This document shows positions 7,552 to 14,015 of a stretch of 16,270 nt of DNA, piece by piece. The position numbers and the translations under genes are program-made. The number at the start of each line of letters is the position of its first letter. Within the stretch, counting starts at the first letter, position 1. The stretch lies in the NCBI RefSeq assembly GCF_052103615.1, contig NZ_JBQEKA010000071.1:1-16270 (forward strand), in the 5' to 3' direction. Below the pieces are notes generated by a model. That model ran no database searches. It was given only the letters and a program-made list of their open reading frames with translations, and was not told where the DNA came from. Source of the stretch: Kerstersia sp052103615. GTDB taxonomy: Bacteria; Pseudomonadota; Gammaproteobacteria; Burkholderiales; Burkholderiaceae_B.

Positions 7552-9281
7552 GGTGCGGGGCGCCGGATCAGGAAGAAGACCTCATGCCGGTCGGCGGTAC
7601 GGCCGCCGCGCCAGAGAATTTGTCCTTCGCGCGCGAGGGCAGGCAAGCCGGCGCTTTCCAGCCGGCGGTTGGTCGTTTGCAGCAGAATCAAATTGCAGTT
7701 GCCTGAAAAATCGAAGTTCAGCTTGGAGAACACCTGGAAGGCCGCGCGCTGGGCCAGCCCCAGGCCGCTGCTGCGCACGCATTCACCCGGCCGCAGATTG
7801 GCGCTGATGGCCTGCGCCAATTCCTGCGAGGTCGCGCGGTAGCTGCGGGCGTAATCAATGGCTGGCAGCCAGAGCAGCGCCAGCAGCACCCAGGTGGCGG
7901 TCAAGCCGCAAGCGGACAGGATAGTGCCGCGCCAGAGGGCAGTCGGGTGAGTGCGCAGGCGCCAGTTAACCAGGGCGGCCCACAGGCCAGTGGCCAGCAA
8001 GGCCAGCAAGGTAGCCAGCAGATTGATATGAGGTTCAAAACCGCTGGTCTGGCGCGCGATATTGCCTGCGATCTTGGTCGGCCAGCCAAAATGCAGCGCC
8101 ACCCAGCCCAGCCAGACCGATGCCACGGTGAGCGAAAAACACATGATGGCAAACCAGTCCAGCGTGTTGATCACGCCGCGGCGCAGGGTTGGCAGCGCGA
8201 AAGCAGCCAGCACGGCGAAAGGCAGGACCAGCATGGCGAATTCGGGTTCGAACGGCTCGCCCATGGCCAGCAGGCACAGGATGGCGCCGCCGGCCAGAGA
8301 TGCCGGCAAGCGGATATGCGGGGCCGCTGTCCATTGCCGCCAGCGCCACAGCGCCAGCAGCGCCAGCGGCCAGGTGGGCCACAGGAACCAGGACAGATCG
8401 CGCAGGCTGCGCAGGATGATGGCGGGCTGGGGAATACCGAATTGGCCCAGGTTCCAGCTTAGCCATTGCTGGGTCCAGTAAGGGCCAGCAGCGCTGGCAG
8501 GCAGATACCAGGCCAGGAAAAGCAGGGCGCCCAGCGCCAGCGCTGCCAGCAGCCAATGGCGCGGCAGGCTGACGTGGCGCGGCGCGGGCAGCAGCAAGAT
8601 GACAATGGCCAGCAAGATGGGAACGGCGCCGGGCAGGCCGCGTGTCAGCAGCGCGCCGGCCAGGGCCACGCCCAGGGTAATGGCGCCGCTGATGGGCTTG
8701 TCCAGCATCCGCGCCATGCCGTAATAAGCCAGCGTCAGGCAGGCCAGCATGGGCGGCATGGCGGAGCTTTCATGCACGCGCAGCAGGATGCCGACGGTGG
8801 CCAGCACCATGAGCAAGGCCGTATCGGCCAGCATGCGGCCATAGTCGCGCGCGGGCGGCTCGCCGCCAAAGGGCAGGGCCAGCGGCTGAGCCTCGGGGCG
8901 GCGGCCCAATAAATAAGTGCCATACCAGGTGGCGCTGGCCATGATGGCGAACCAGATCAGATTGGGCAGCCGGGCTGCGGCGAAATCGCCCATCAGCGGC
9001 CCGGCCAGCCAGATGGTAATGGCGCCAGCCCAGGTGGGCAGCGGGCCGCCCTGAGCATAGGCATAGTTGCCGATTTGCGGCAGCAGCCAGCCTAGCGGTC
9101 CTTCACGCAATGCCGTCAGCATGGTGGCGACGCCGATGATATCGTCGCTTTTCCAGGGGTCGCGGAAAAACAGGCCAGCCAGAATATAAACGGCGGCCAG
9201 GCACAGCAGCGCCAGGCGCGGAAGTTTCCGGGTGGCGGTAGCGGTCAGGCGTGAAGGTGTCGCGGTATGTTGGGCGTGCAC
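7548..9281 (-). CDS. ArnT/PMT-like membrane glycosyltransferase
   Basis: The protein (577 aa from the chosen start) has a dozen or so hydrophobic segments and resembles the PMT/ArnT superfamily, which moves sugars from polyprenyl-phosphate donors onto lipid A, proteins or glycolipids on the periplasmic side. After the first membrane segment (about 23-39) comes DPWKSDD, where Asp46-Asp47 match the acidic loop that carries the catalytic residue in this family. The C-terminal 100 residues form a soluble periplasmic domain. The start is uncertain: GTG at 9281 lies downstream of the rpmE2 terminator. The longer frame (to 9557) would run through that terminator, so I rejected it. No ATG lies between the terminator and the first membrane segment, and no good Shine-Dalgarno precedes the GTG. 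The stop overlaps the MATE start. Confidence 0.82.
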   Translation of the reverse strand: MHAQHTATPSRLTATATRKLPRLALLCLAAVYILAGLFFRDPWKSDDIIGVATMLTALREGPLGWLLPQIGNYAYAQGGPLPTWAGAITIWLAGPLMGDFAAARLPNLIWFAIMASATWYGTYLLGRRPEAQPLALPFGGEPPARDYGRMLADTALLMVLATVGILLRVHESSAMPPMLACLTLAYYGMARMLDKPISGAITLGVALAGALLTRGLPGAVPILLAIVILLLPAPRHVSLPRHWLLAALALGALLFLAWYLPASAAGPYWTQQWLSWNLGQFGIPQPAIILRSLRDLSWFLWPTWPLALLALWRWRQWTAAPHIRLPASLAGGAILCLLAMGEPFEPEFAMLVLPFAVLAAFALPTLRRGVINTLDWFAIMCFSLTVASVWLGWVALHFGWPTKIAGNIARQTSGFEPHINLLATLLALLATGLWAALVNWRLRTHPTALWRGTILSACGLTATWVLLALLWLPAIDYARSYRATSQELAQAISANLRPGECVRSSGLGLAQRAAFQVFSKLNFDFSGNCNLILLQTTNRRLESAGLPALAREGQILWRGGRTADRHEVFFLIRRPAP

Positions 9282-9345
9282 GGGGGAGGCAGGATCGGAA
9301 AAGGAAACGCCTCCCTGGCGGGAAGCACGGCTTGTCAGTACGAAG

Positions 9346-9374
9346 TGTATAGCTGAAAAAAAGGCAGCCGTCAC
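9346..9374 (-). promoter_or_regulatory. Candidate promoter for the glycosyltransferase-MATE operon
   Basis: On the minus strand, GTGACG (9374-9369) and TATACA (9351-9346) are separated by 17 bp; each matches the sigma-70 consensus at four of six positions. The predicted start near 9339 would leave a leader of about 58 nt before the GTG at 9281. The -35 lies inside the rpmE2 terminator hairpin. Confidence 0.35.
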
Positions 9375-9386
9375 GGCTGCCTTTTT
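9358..9386. terminator. Intrinsic terminator of rpmE2
   Basis: A perfect 13-bp inverted repeat (9358-9370 and 9374-9386) with loop TCA carries an A-run on one side and a T-run on the other. It lies 36 bp past the rpmE2 stop. Because it is symmetrical it could also stop transcription arriving from the left on the plus strand. Confidence 0.92.
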
Positions 9387-9421
9387 CATCTGCGCCTGGG
9401 GCGCGGAAGGAACGTGTCGGA

Positions 9422-9694
9422 TTACGACGCGTTGGCAGCCTTCTTGGCGCCGGCGGTGCGGGCGAAACGGGCGCGGAACTTCTCGACGCGGCCGGTTTCG
9501 ACAACGCGGGTTTGCGCGCCGGTGTAGAAGGGGTGCGATTCGGAGGTCACGTCGCACTTGAACAGCGGGTAGGTCTTGCCGTCCAGTTCGACGGTTTCAC
9601 GCGTGTGCACGGTGGAACGGGTCACGAACTTGGTGCCAGTGATCAGATCCTGGAAAACCACGTCGCGGTAGTCGGGGTGAATGCCTTCTTTCAT
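9422..9694 (-). CDS. rpmE2: 50S ribosomal protein L31, type B
   Basis: L31 type B (90 aa) is a component of the large ribosomal subunit at the intersubunit bridge region. It opens MKEGIHPDYRDVVFQD and carries TRSTVHTRETVELDGKTYPL and SHPFYTG, all typical of the type B protein. The CxxC zinc-binding pairs of type A L31 are absent, leaving one Cys (KCDV), so this is the zinc-independent form. An alanine/lysine-rich tail ends the protein. AGGA sits seven bases before the ATG; the open frame extends to 9742 but lacks family similarity there. It has its own promoter, a leader of about 170 nt and a strong terminator, so it appears monocistronic. Confidence 0.97.
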   Translation of the reverse strand: MKEGIHPDYRDVVFQDLITGTKFVTRSTVHTRETVELDGKTYPLFKCDVTSESHPFYTGAQTRVVETGRVEKFRARFARTAGAKKAANAS

Positions 9695-9807
9695 GGAAAT
9701 ATCCTGTATGTATGTCGGGTCGCCAGCAGGTTTCGCACGCATTGCCGCCAGCAGAGCCCGGTAGGAAACGCGCAGGACGTTTACAGCGGGAAGGGCATGA
9801 AGACAGG

Positions 9808-9854
9808 AGCCGGCAGAACCGGCTGCGGGAAACCAGCCACGTTCCCAGGCTGGT
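9808..9854 (-). promoter_or_regulatory. Structured leader of rpmE2
   Basis: Two hairpins are visible in the transcript leader: ACCAGCC/GGCTGGT (9854-9848 with 9838-9832, 9-base loop) and AGCCGG/CCGGCT (9824-9819 with 9813-9808, 5-base loop). Ribosomal protein genes are often autoregulated by binding of the protein to such leaders; whether that happens here is inference. Confidence 0.4.
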
Positions 9855-9872
9855 CGGTAAAAACAACTCGCG

Positions 9873-9901
9873 ATTCTAGCATGATTGCCGCAAGTTGCTT
9901 A
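9873..9901 (-). promoter_or_regulatory. Promoter of rpmE2 (extended -10)
   Basis: On the minus strand TGCTAGAAT gives an extended -10 (TAGAAT at 9878-9873). The -35 17 bp upstream (TAAGCA) is weak, as is common with extended -10 promoters. Transcription would begin near 9866. Confidence 0.5.
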
Positions 9902-9908
9902 GGGGTTT

Positions 9909-10688
9909 TCAGGTTGCGGCCCAGCCGCGCAATTGGTAAACCGCCAGCCCGATGTACTCCTTGATGATGGAGCGGCTGGCTTCAAAAGCGCGCAGATTCG
10001 GCATCCAGGGCCAGAGCGCGCCGCTGCCGGCGGGCTGGGTGATCTGCGGCGCAGCCGCGGCAGGAATGACGGTAACCCCTTGTTTATCGAAGGTGGCGAC
10101 CGAGCGCGGCATATGTAGCGCGGAAGTCACAAGCAGCACTTTTTTCAGATTGTTCTGATGCAGTACGCGAGTGGTCAGATGAGCGTTTTCATAAGTATTG
10201 CGGCTCGCGGTTTCCAGCAGCAGCGCTTCACGCGGCACGCCTTGCTGGCGCAACATCTGCGCCATGCCCTCCGCTTCACTGACAGGGCCTTCGGCGGCAC
10301 CGCCGGAAGGCAGAACATACGGGGCGCGGCCTGCCAGATAGATTTCTGCGGCGCGGGCTGTGCGGCTGGGTTTGTGCGATGCCACTTCCGGCAGGAACCA
10401 GTTCGGCCTGCCGTTGGCGGTCTGGCCGCCCAGCACGACGATGACATCCGCCGCGGGCAGTTCAGCGGCTGCCTGGTAAGGGTAGGTGTTTTCCAGCATG
10501 CCGCCAGCCCAGATGGAGGTCGCCGGCAGCGACCACGCCAGCGACCACACCAATGCCAGACCGACCAGCAGATTGCGCAGGCGGCGCAGGCGCAGGAAAC
10601 CGACGATCAGGGCGCAGGCCAGCAGAAACAGACTCAGGTGCAGCGGAATGACCAGGGAAGACAGGAGTTCGACGGGGGAAGTCATCAT
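9909..10688 (-). CDS. YdcF/ElyC/SanA-like DUF218 membrane protein
   Basis: Protein of 259 aa with two N-terminal membrane segments (about 9-33 and 38-60) and a DUF218 domain outside. Family marks are DVIVVLGG (81-88), the acidic/Asn motif ETASRNTYENA (159-169), and VLLVTSALHMPRS (184-196). E. coli ElyC and SanA of this family affect the envelope barrier and peptidoglycan/undecaprenyl phosphate metabolism; the exact reaction is not known. The ATG at 10688 (or the adjacent one at 10685) lies seven bases after the stop of the heptosyltransferase-like gene, so the two form an operon. The frame extends upstream through that gene's end, but those residues are not family-like. Confidence 0.85.
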   Translation of the reverse strand: MMTSPVELLSSLVIPLHLSLFLLACALIVGFLRLRRLRNLLVGLALVWSLAWSLPATSIWAGGMLENTYPYQAAAELPAADVIVVLGGQTANGRPNWFLPEVASHKPSRTARAAEIYLAGRAPYVLPSGGAAEGPVSEAEGMAQMLRQQGVPREALLLETASRNTYENAHLTTRVLHQNNLKKVLLVTSALHMPRSVATFDKQGVTVIPAAAAPQITQPAGSGALWPWMPNLRAFEASRSIIKEYIGLAVYQLRGWAAT

Positions 10689-10695
10689 GGTGAAA

Positions 10696-11676
10696 TCAGG
10701 CGGGAGCGGCAAGCAGGCTCGAAATGCGGTTGAGCACCTGGTCCAGGCTGGGCCAGTTGTGTTCATCACCCATATAGTTGGCAAATGGCGACCAGGGGCG
10801 GCTGTCTTCCGGGTCGGACACGCCAAATAGCGTCAGTTGCCGCGCAGAAGCCGCGGCGGCAATATGCGAGACGCCAGAATCGTTGCAGACCACTAACGCG
10901 GCGCGGGTGGTCAGCGCCGCGAAGGCGCGCAGCGGCAGCGGGGCAAGCAGCACGGCGCTGGGCGCATTCTGTTTGGCAATGTCGGTTTCATCAGCCGGCG
11001 GCGCCATGACGACGGTCCAGCCCTTGGCCTGCAGGGCCTGGGTCAGCGCTTCATAGTGCGGCCAGACTTTTACCTTGCCGCGATGCAGGCCAGTGGCCGT
11101 CGGGGCAATCATAATGAAAGGCTGATCCTGCAAACCGGCCTGGGCCAGGCAGTCACGCGCCTGTTGATGATCTTCCTGGCCCAGGCGCAGCGGCGACTTG
11201 GGCGGTGGCGTGACGGAGCCATGCGGCAAATTCCACAATTGCAGGGCCTGGCGCGTGACTTCATACCAGGACTCCACGGCATGCAGGGCTTGCGGTGGCT
11301 TCTGGATCGGCCAGCGCAGCAGGAAGCTGCGGCCGTCATCGCGATAACCCGCGCAGGGCAAACCGGCCAGGCGGAAGCTGAGCGCGCTGGATAAGGAATC
11401 CGGCAATAGCAGCCCGACGCTGCGGCCGCCGGCCTGCCGGTGGGCTTTCATGTGGGTATGCAGGATCTGGCGGTTATGCAGGATCTTGCGCCCGAAGGGC
11501 AGATAATCTTCAAGCGGCATGTGCGCCAGCAGGTTGGCGCCCCAGGCGCGCCCGCAGGCCACGACAGGGACGCCAGCCTGATTCAATAACTCCAGCGAAG
11601 GCAGCGCCATGCAGGTATCCCCCACCCAATTTGGCAGGCGGAGATAGATTCTGGTCGGTTTCGGAAAAGTGCGCAT
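10696..11676 (-). CDS. Glycosyltransferase family 9 protein, heptosyltransferase II-like
   Basis: GT9 enzyme of 326 aa; the family transfers ADP-heptose onto the LPS inner core at the cytoplasmic face of the inner membrane. The N-terminal LRLPNWVGDTCMALPSLELL, with Asp20 at the catalytic base position, aligns with WaaF. So does LLLPDSLSSALSFRLAGLPC (89-108) followed by GYRDDGR. The C-terminal ADP-sugar site reads CNDSGVSHIAAA (264-275), and the acceptor/donor loop HRGKVKVWP is at 198-206. It could be WaaF itself or a paralogue adding a further heptose; the sequence alone does not decide. The start is MRTFPKP at 11676; a longer open frame over the antisense of msbA is not coding. It diverges from msbA and precedes the YdcF-like gene. 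Confidence 0.88.
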   Translation of the reverse strand: MRTFPKPTRIYLRLPNWVGDTCMALPSLELLNQAGVPVVACGRAWGANLLAHMPLEDYLPFGRKILHNRQILHTHMKAHRQAGGRSVGLLLPDSLSSALSFRLAGLPCAGYRDDGRSFLLRWPIQKPPQALHAVESWYEVTRQALQLWNLPHGSVTPPPKSPLRLGQEDHQQARDCLAQAGLQDQPFIMIAPTATGLHRGKVKVWPHYEALTQALQAKGWTVVMAPPADETDIAKQNAPSAVLLAPLPLRAFAALTTRAALVVCNDSGVSHIAAAASARQLTLFGVSDPEDSRPWSPFANYMGDEHNWPSLDQVLNRISSLLAAPA

Positions 11677-11691
11677 CAGGAAAAACAGGTG

Positions 11692-11720
11692 GTGACGGTA
11701 CAATCTTCCAACATTGTATT
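11692..11720 (+). promoter_or_regulatory. Candidate msbA promoter
   Basis: GTGACG (11692-11697) and TGTATT (11715-11720) are separated by 17 bp. A second -10-like TACAAT lies at 11698-11703. Either would start transcription between about 11710 and 11728, after the GTG codons at 11689 and 11692, which favours the TTG at 11743 as the real start of msbA. Confidence 0.35.
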
Positions 11721-11742
11721 CAGCCTTGGAAGCGAGTCTGCA

Positions 11743-13524
11743 TTGAAATCGAAAGAAAAACCTGCGCATGCCGGTAAACCCGTATCCGAAGAGCGCATGC
11801 TCTGGCGGCGGATTTACGCAAGAGTCGGCCAATACTGGAAAGGCCTGGCGCTGGCGATCGCCCTGATGACAGGTGCGGCGCTGACACAACCGGCGCTGGC
11901 GCTTATCATGAAACCGCTGCTTGATGACGGTTTCAGCGGTGGCAACCCTGACTATATCTGGATTTTCCCTTCGCTGGTCATTGCAATGATCGCTGTGCGC
12001 GGGGGGCTCAGCTTCTTCAGCGACTATTTGCTGGCCTGGGTGGCCAATAATGTGTTGCTGGGCTTGCGGCGTGATATGTTCGAGCGCCTGCTGGGCTTGC
12101 CGGACGAAGCGTTTCGCGCCGGAGAAAACGGCAGGCTGCTCAACCGCTTCACCATAGATGCGGGCAACGTGACCGGTTACGCCACCAGTGTCATGACAGT
12201 CCTGATCCGCGAATCGCTGATCGTGCTGTCCATGATTGCGGTGCTGTTCTATATGTCCTGGCAGTTGTCCCTGATCGTCCTGGTCATGATGCCGGTGGCC
12301 GTGCAGGTGTCCCGGGTGTTCATCCGCCGTCTGCGCCATATCAATCGTGATACGGTCAATATGAATGCCGAACTGACGCATGTGGTCAGTGAAACCATTG
12401 CCGGGCAGCGGGTGGTCAAGCTGTTCGACGGGTATGACCGGGCGCGCGAAGGGTTTGGCTACGTCAACGGGCGTCTGCGCCGCTTTGCCATGCGTTCGGC
12501 AACCGCCGATAGCGCCATGACGCCGGTCACGCAGATGTGCGTGGCCGTTGCGGTTGCTGGCGCCATTGCGGTCGCCTTGAACCAGGCCAACCAGGGCACT
12601 CTGACAGTCGGCAGTTTTGCCGCTTTCATTACGGCATTGGCGCAGATTTTTGATCCGGTGCGGCGTTTGACCCGCGTCTCTGGCGGCATGCAGAAGATGC
12701 TGGCGTCGGCGGAAAGCGTGTTCCAGATGATCGACGAGCCGGTGGAACAGGACAAGGGCAAGAAAGTGCTGGAACATGCCCATGGCCGCGTCGAATTCCG
12801 TGGCGTGTCGCACTGTTTCCCGGATACGGACCGTCCGACCCTGGAAGATATTTCCTTTGTTGCGGAGCCGGGCAAGACCATTGCCCTGGTGGGGCGCTCA
12901 GGCAGCGGCAAGACCACGCTGGTGAACATGCTGCCGCGCTTTATCGAACCCAGCGGGGGCGAGGTGTTGCTCGATGGCCAGGAAATCCACGAGCTGACCC
13001 TGGCCAGCCTGCGCCGCCAGATTTCCCTGGTCAGCCAGGATGTGGTCTTGTTTGACGGCAGCATTGCTGAGAATGTGGCCTATGGCGCGGTGGCATCGGA
13101 CAGCAGCGACGAAACCGTGCGTGAAGCGCTGCGCTCGGCCAGTCTGCTTGATTTTGTCGAGCGCCTGCCCAATGGCATTCATACTCAGGTGGGTGTGAAT
13201 GCTGTGCGCCTGTCCGGCGGGCAGCGTCAGCGCCTGGCGATCGCGCGCGCCCTGATCAAGGACGCGCCGATTCTGATCCTGGATGAAGCCACTTCCGCGC
13301 TGGATAATGAGGCCGAGCGCCAGGTGCAGGCGTCGCTGGAGCGTTTGATGCGCAACCGCACCACGCTGGTGATTGCGCACCGCTTGTCCACCGTGCAGAA
13401 CGCCGACACCATTCTGGTGCTCGATGAAGGCCGGATTGTGGAACGTGGCAGCCATGACGAATTAATGCGCGCTTCGAATGGCCTGTATCACGCGCTGTAT
13501 CAGATGCAGTTCCGCGGCAGCTAA
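11743..13524 (+). CDS. msbA: Lipid A export ABC transporter MsbA
   Basis: Fused membrane/ATPase half-transporter (593 aa from TTG) that flips lipid A-core across the inner membrane as a homodimer. The six-helix domain (about 30-325) includes PLLDDGF, SDYLLAWVANNVL and RLLNRFTIDAGNVTGYAT, close to MsbA of Bordetella relatives. The ATPase domain has Walker A GRSGSGKTT (384-392), Q-loop Gln432, signature LSGGQ (490-494), Walker B LILDE (511-515) and H-loop His546. Start choice: the frame opens at GTG 11689, but the residues before 11743 are not family-like, and GGAAGCGAG precedes the TTG. ATG at 11797 is a third option. It is divergent from the GT9 gene, consistent with a shared LPS role. Confidence 0.95.
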   Translation: MKSKEKPAHAGKPVSEERMLWRRIYARVGQYWKGLALAIALMTGAALTQPALALIMKPLLDDGFSGGNPDYIWIFPSLVIAMIAVRGGLSFFSDYLLAWVANNVLLGLRRDMFERLLGLPDEAFRAGENGRLLNRFTIDAGNVTGYATSVMTVLIRESLIVLSMIAVLFYMSWQLSLIVLVMMPVAVQVSRVFIRRLRHINRDTVNMNAELTHVVSETIAGQRVVKLFDGYDRAREGFGYVNGRLRRFAMRSATADSAMTPVTQMCVAVAVAGAIAVALNQANQGTLTVGSFAAFITALAQIFDPVRRLTRVSGGMQKMLASAESVFQMIDEPVEQDKGKKVLEHAHGRVEFRGVSHCFPDTDRPTLEDISFVAEPGKTIALVGRSGSGKTTLVNMLPRFIEPSGGEVLLDGQEIHELTLASLRRQISLVSQDVVLFDGSIAENVAYGAVASDSSDETVREALRSASLLDFVERLPNGIHTQVGVNAVRLSGGQRQRLAIARALIKDAPILILDEATSALDNEAERQVQASLERLMRNRTTLVIAHRLSTVQNADTILVLDEGRIVERGSHDELMRASNGLYHALYQMQFRGS

Positions 13525-13532
13525 GGCTGCCG
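13515..13532. terminator. Hairpin enclosing the msbA stop codon
   Basis: CGGCAGC (13515-13521) pairs with GCTGCCG (13526-13532) around the loop TAAG; the TAA is the msbA stop. The 7-bp GC stem is followed by GGTTGTC, so it lacks a T-run. It may assist termination or protect the 3' end, but this is a guess. Confidence 0.4.
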
Positions 13533-13557
13533 GGTTGTCAGGGCGCTGCCAGGGCGG

Positions 13558-13950
13558 TCAGTGGCCGTTGCTCCAGCGGCCGCCCAGTTGGGCGCAGCTT
13601 GCCGGTAAAGCGGCCAGATCGTCGGCATTGCGCTCATAGTAGTAGGCATCGCGTTGCGTGCCGGCCAGTCCATGGCAAACCCCTTGTGCGGGGGTAGTGC
13701 ATTGTGCCATATAGGTGATTTTTCCGGCCGCGCCGCCCATGGCGGCGGACGTATTGGCCAGTTGTTCGCAAGAAGATTTGAAAGCGGCCTCGCGTTCTGC
13801 CGGATCAGCCTGCATGCAATCCCGCGATTTGATGGTTTGGCCCATCAGATTGAATGAGCCCTCTATCATGCAGGCGGTATCCTTGGCCAGTGCCGGGGCG
13901 GCAGTCAGCAGGCAGGCGAGGCCGGAGGCGGCCAGTAGCAAGGTCTTCAT
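13558..13950 (-). CDS. Secreted six-cysteine small protein, function unknown
   Basis: Protein of 130 aa that I do not recognise as a named family. It has a Sec signal peptide (MKTLLLAASGLACLLTAAPA, then LA), with likely cleavage after residue 22. The mature part contains exactly six cysteines (27, 45, 61, 84, 92, 119), enough for three disulfides in the periplasm. The rest is polar and alanine-rich, with YYYERN at 103-108, and shows no enzyme motif. The start follows from the signal peptide; 13 residues upstream in the same frame do not fit. It lies 65 bp after rng on the same strand and converges on msbA with 33 bp between stops. A role in the envelope is inferred only from the export signal. 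Confidence 0.8.
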   Translation of the reverse strand: MKTLLLAASGLACLLTAAPALAKDTACMIEGSFNLMGQTIKSRDCMQADPAEREAAFKSSCEQLANTSAAMGGAAGKITYMAQCTTPAQGVCHGLAGTQRDAYYYERNADDLAALPASCAQLGGRWSNGH

Positions 13951-14015
13951 CGGGGAATTCTGAAAATAGGAATAGGCAGGGGGCGGCAAGCAAGGGCGTG
14001 CCGCCAGATGGGATG

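Noticed and set aside
6890..8700. Many GCCAGC/CAGCGC-type short repeats in the MATE and glycosyltransferase genes
   Set aside because: They follow from Ala/Leu-rich membrane segments written in GC-rich codons and show no fixed period.
9282..9557. Longer N-terminus of the ArnT-like protein
   Set aside because: It would be translated through the rpmE2 terminator and antisense to the rpmE2 coding region; the extra residues are not family-like.
11677..12813. Long N-terminal extension of the GT9 protein
   Set aside because: It is antisense to msbA and unlike GT9 proteins, which begin just before the WVGD motif.
13951..14015. GGCGGC/GCCGCC hairpin after rng
   Set aside because: A 6-bp stem without a T-run in GC-rich DNA is too weak to call a terminator.
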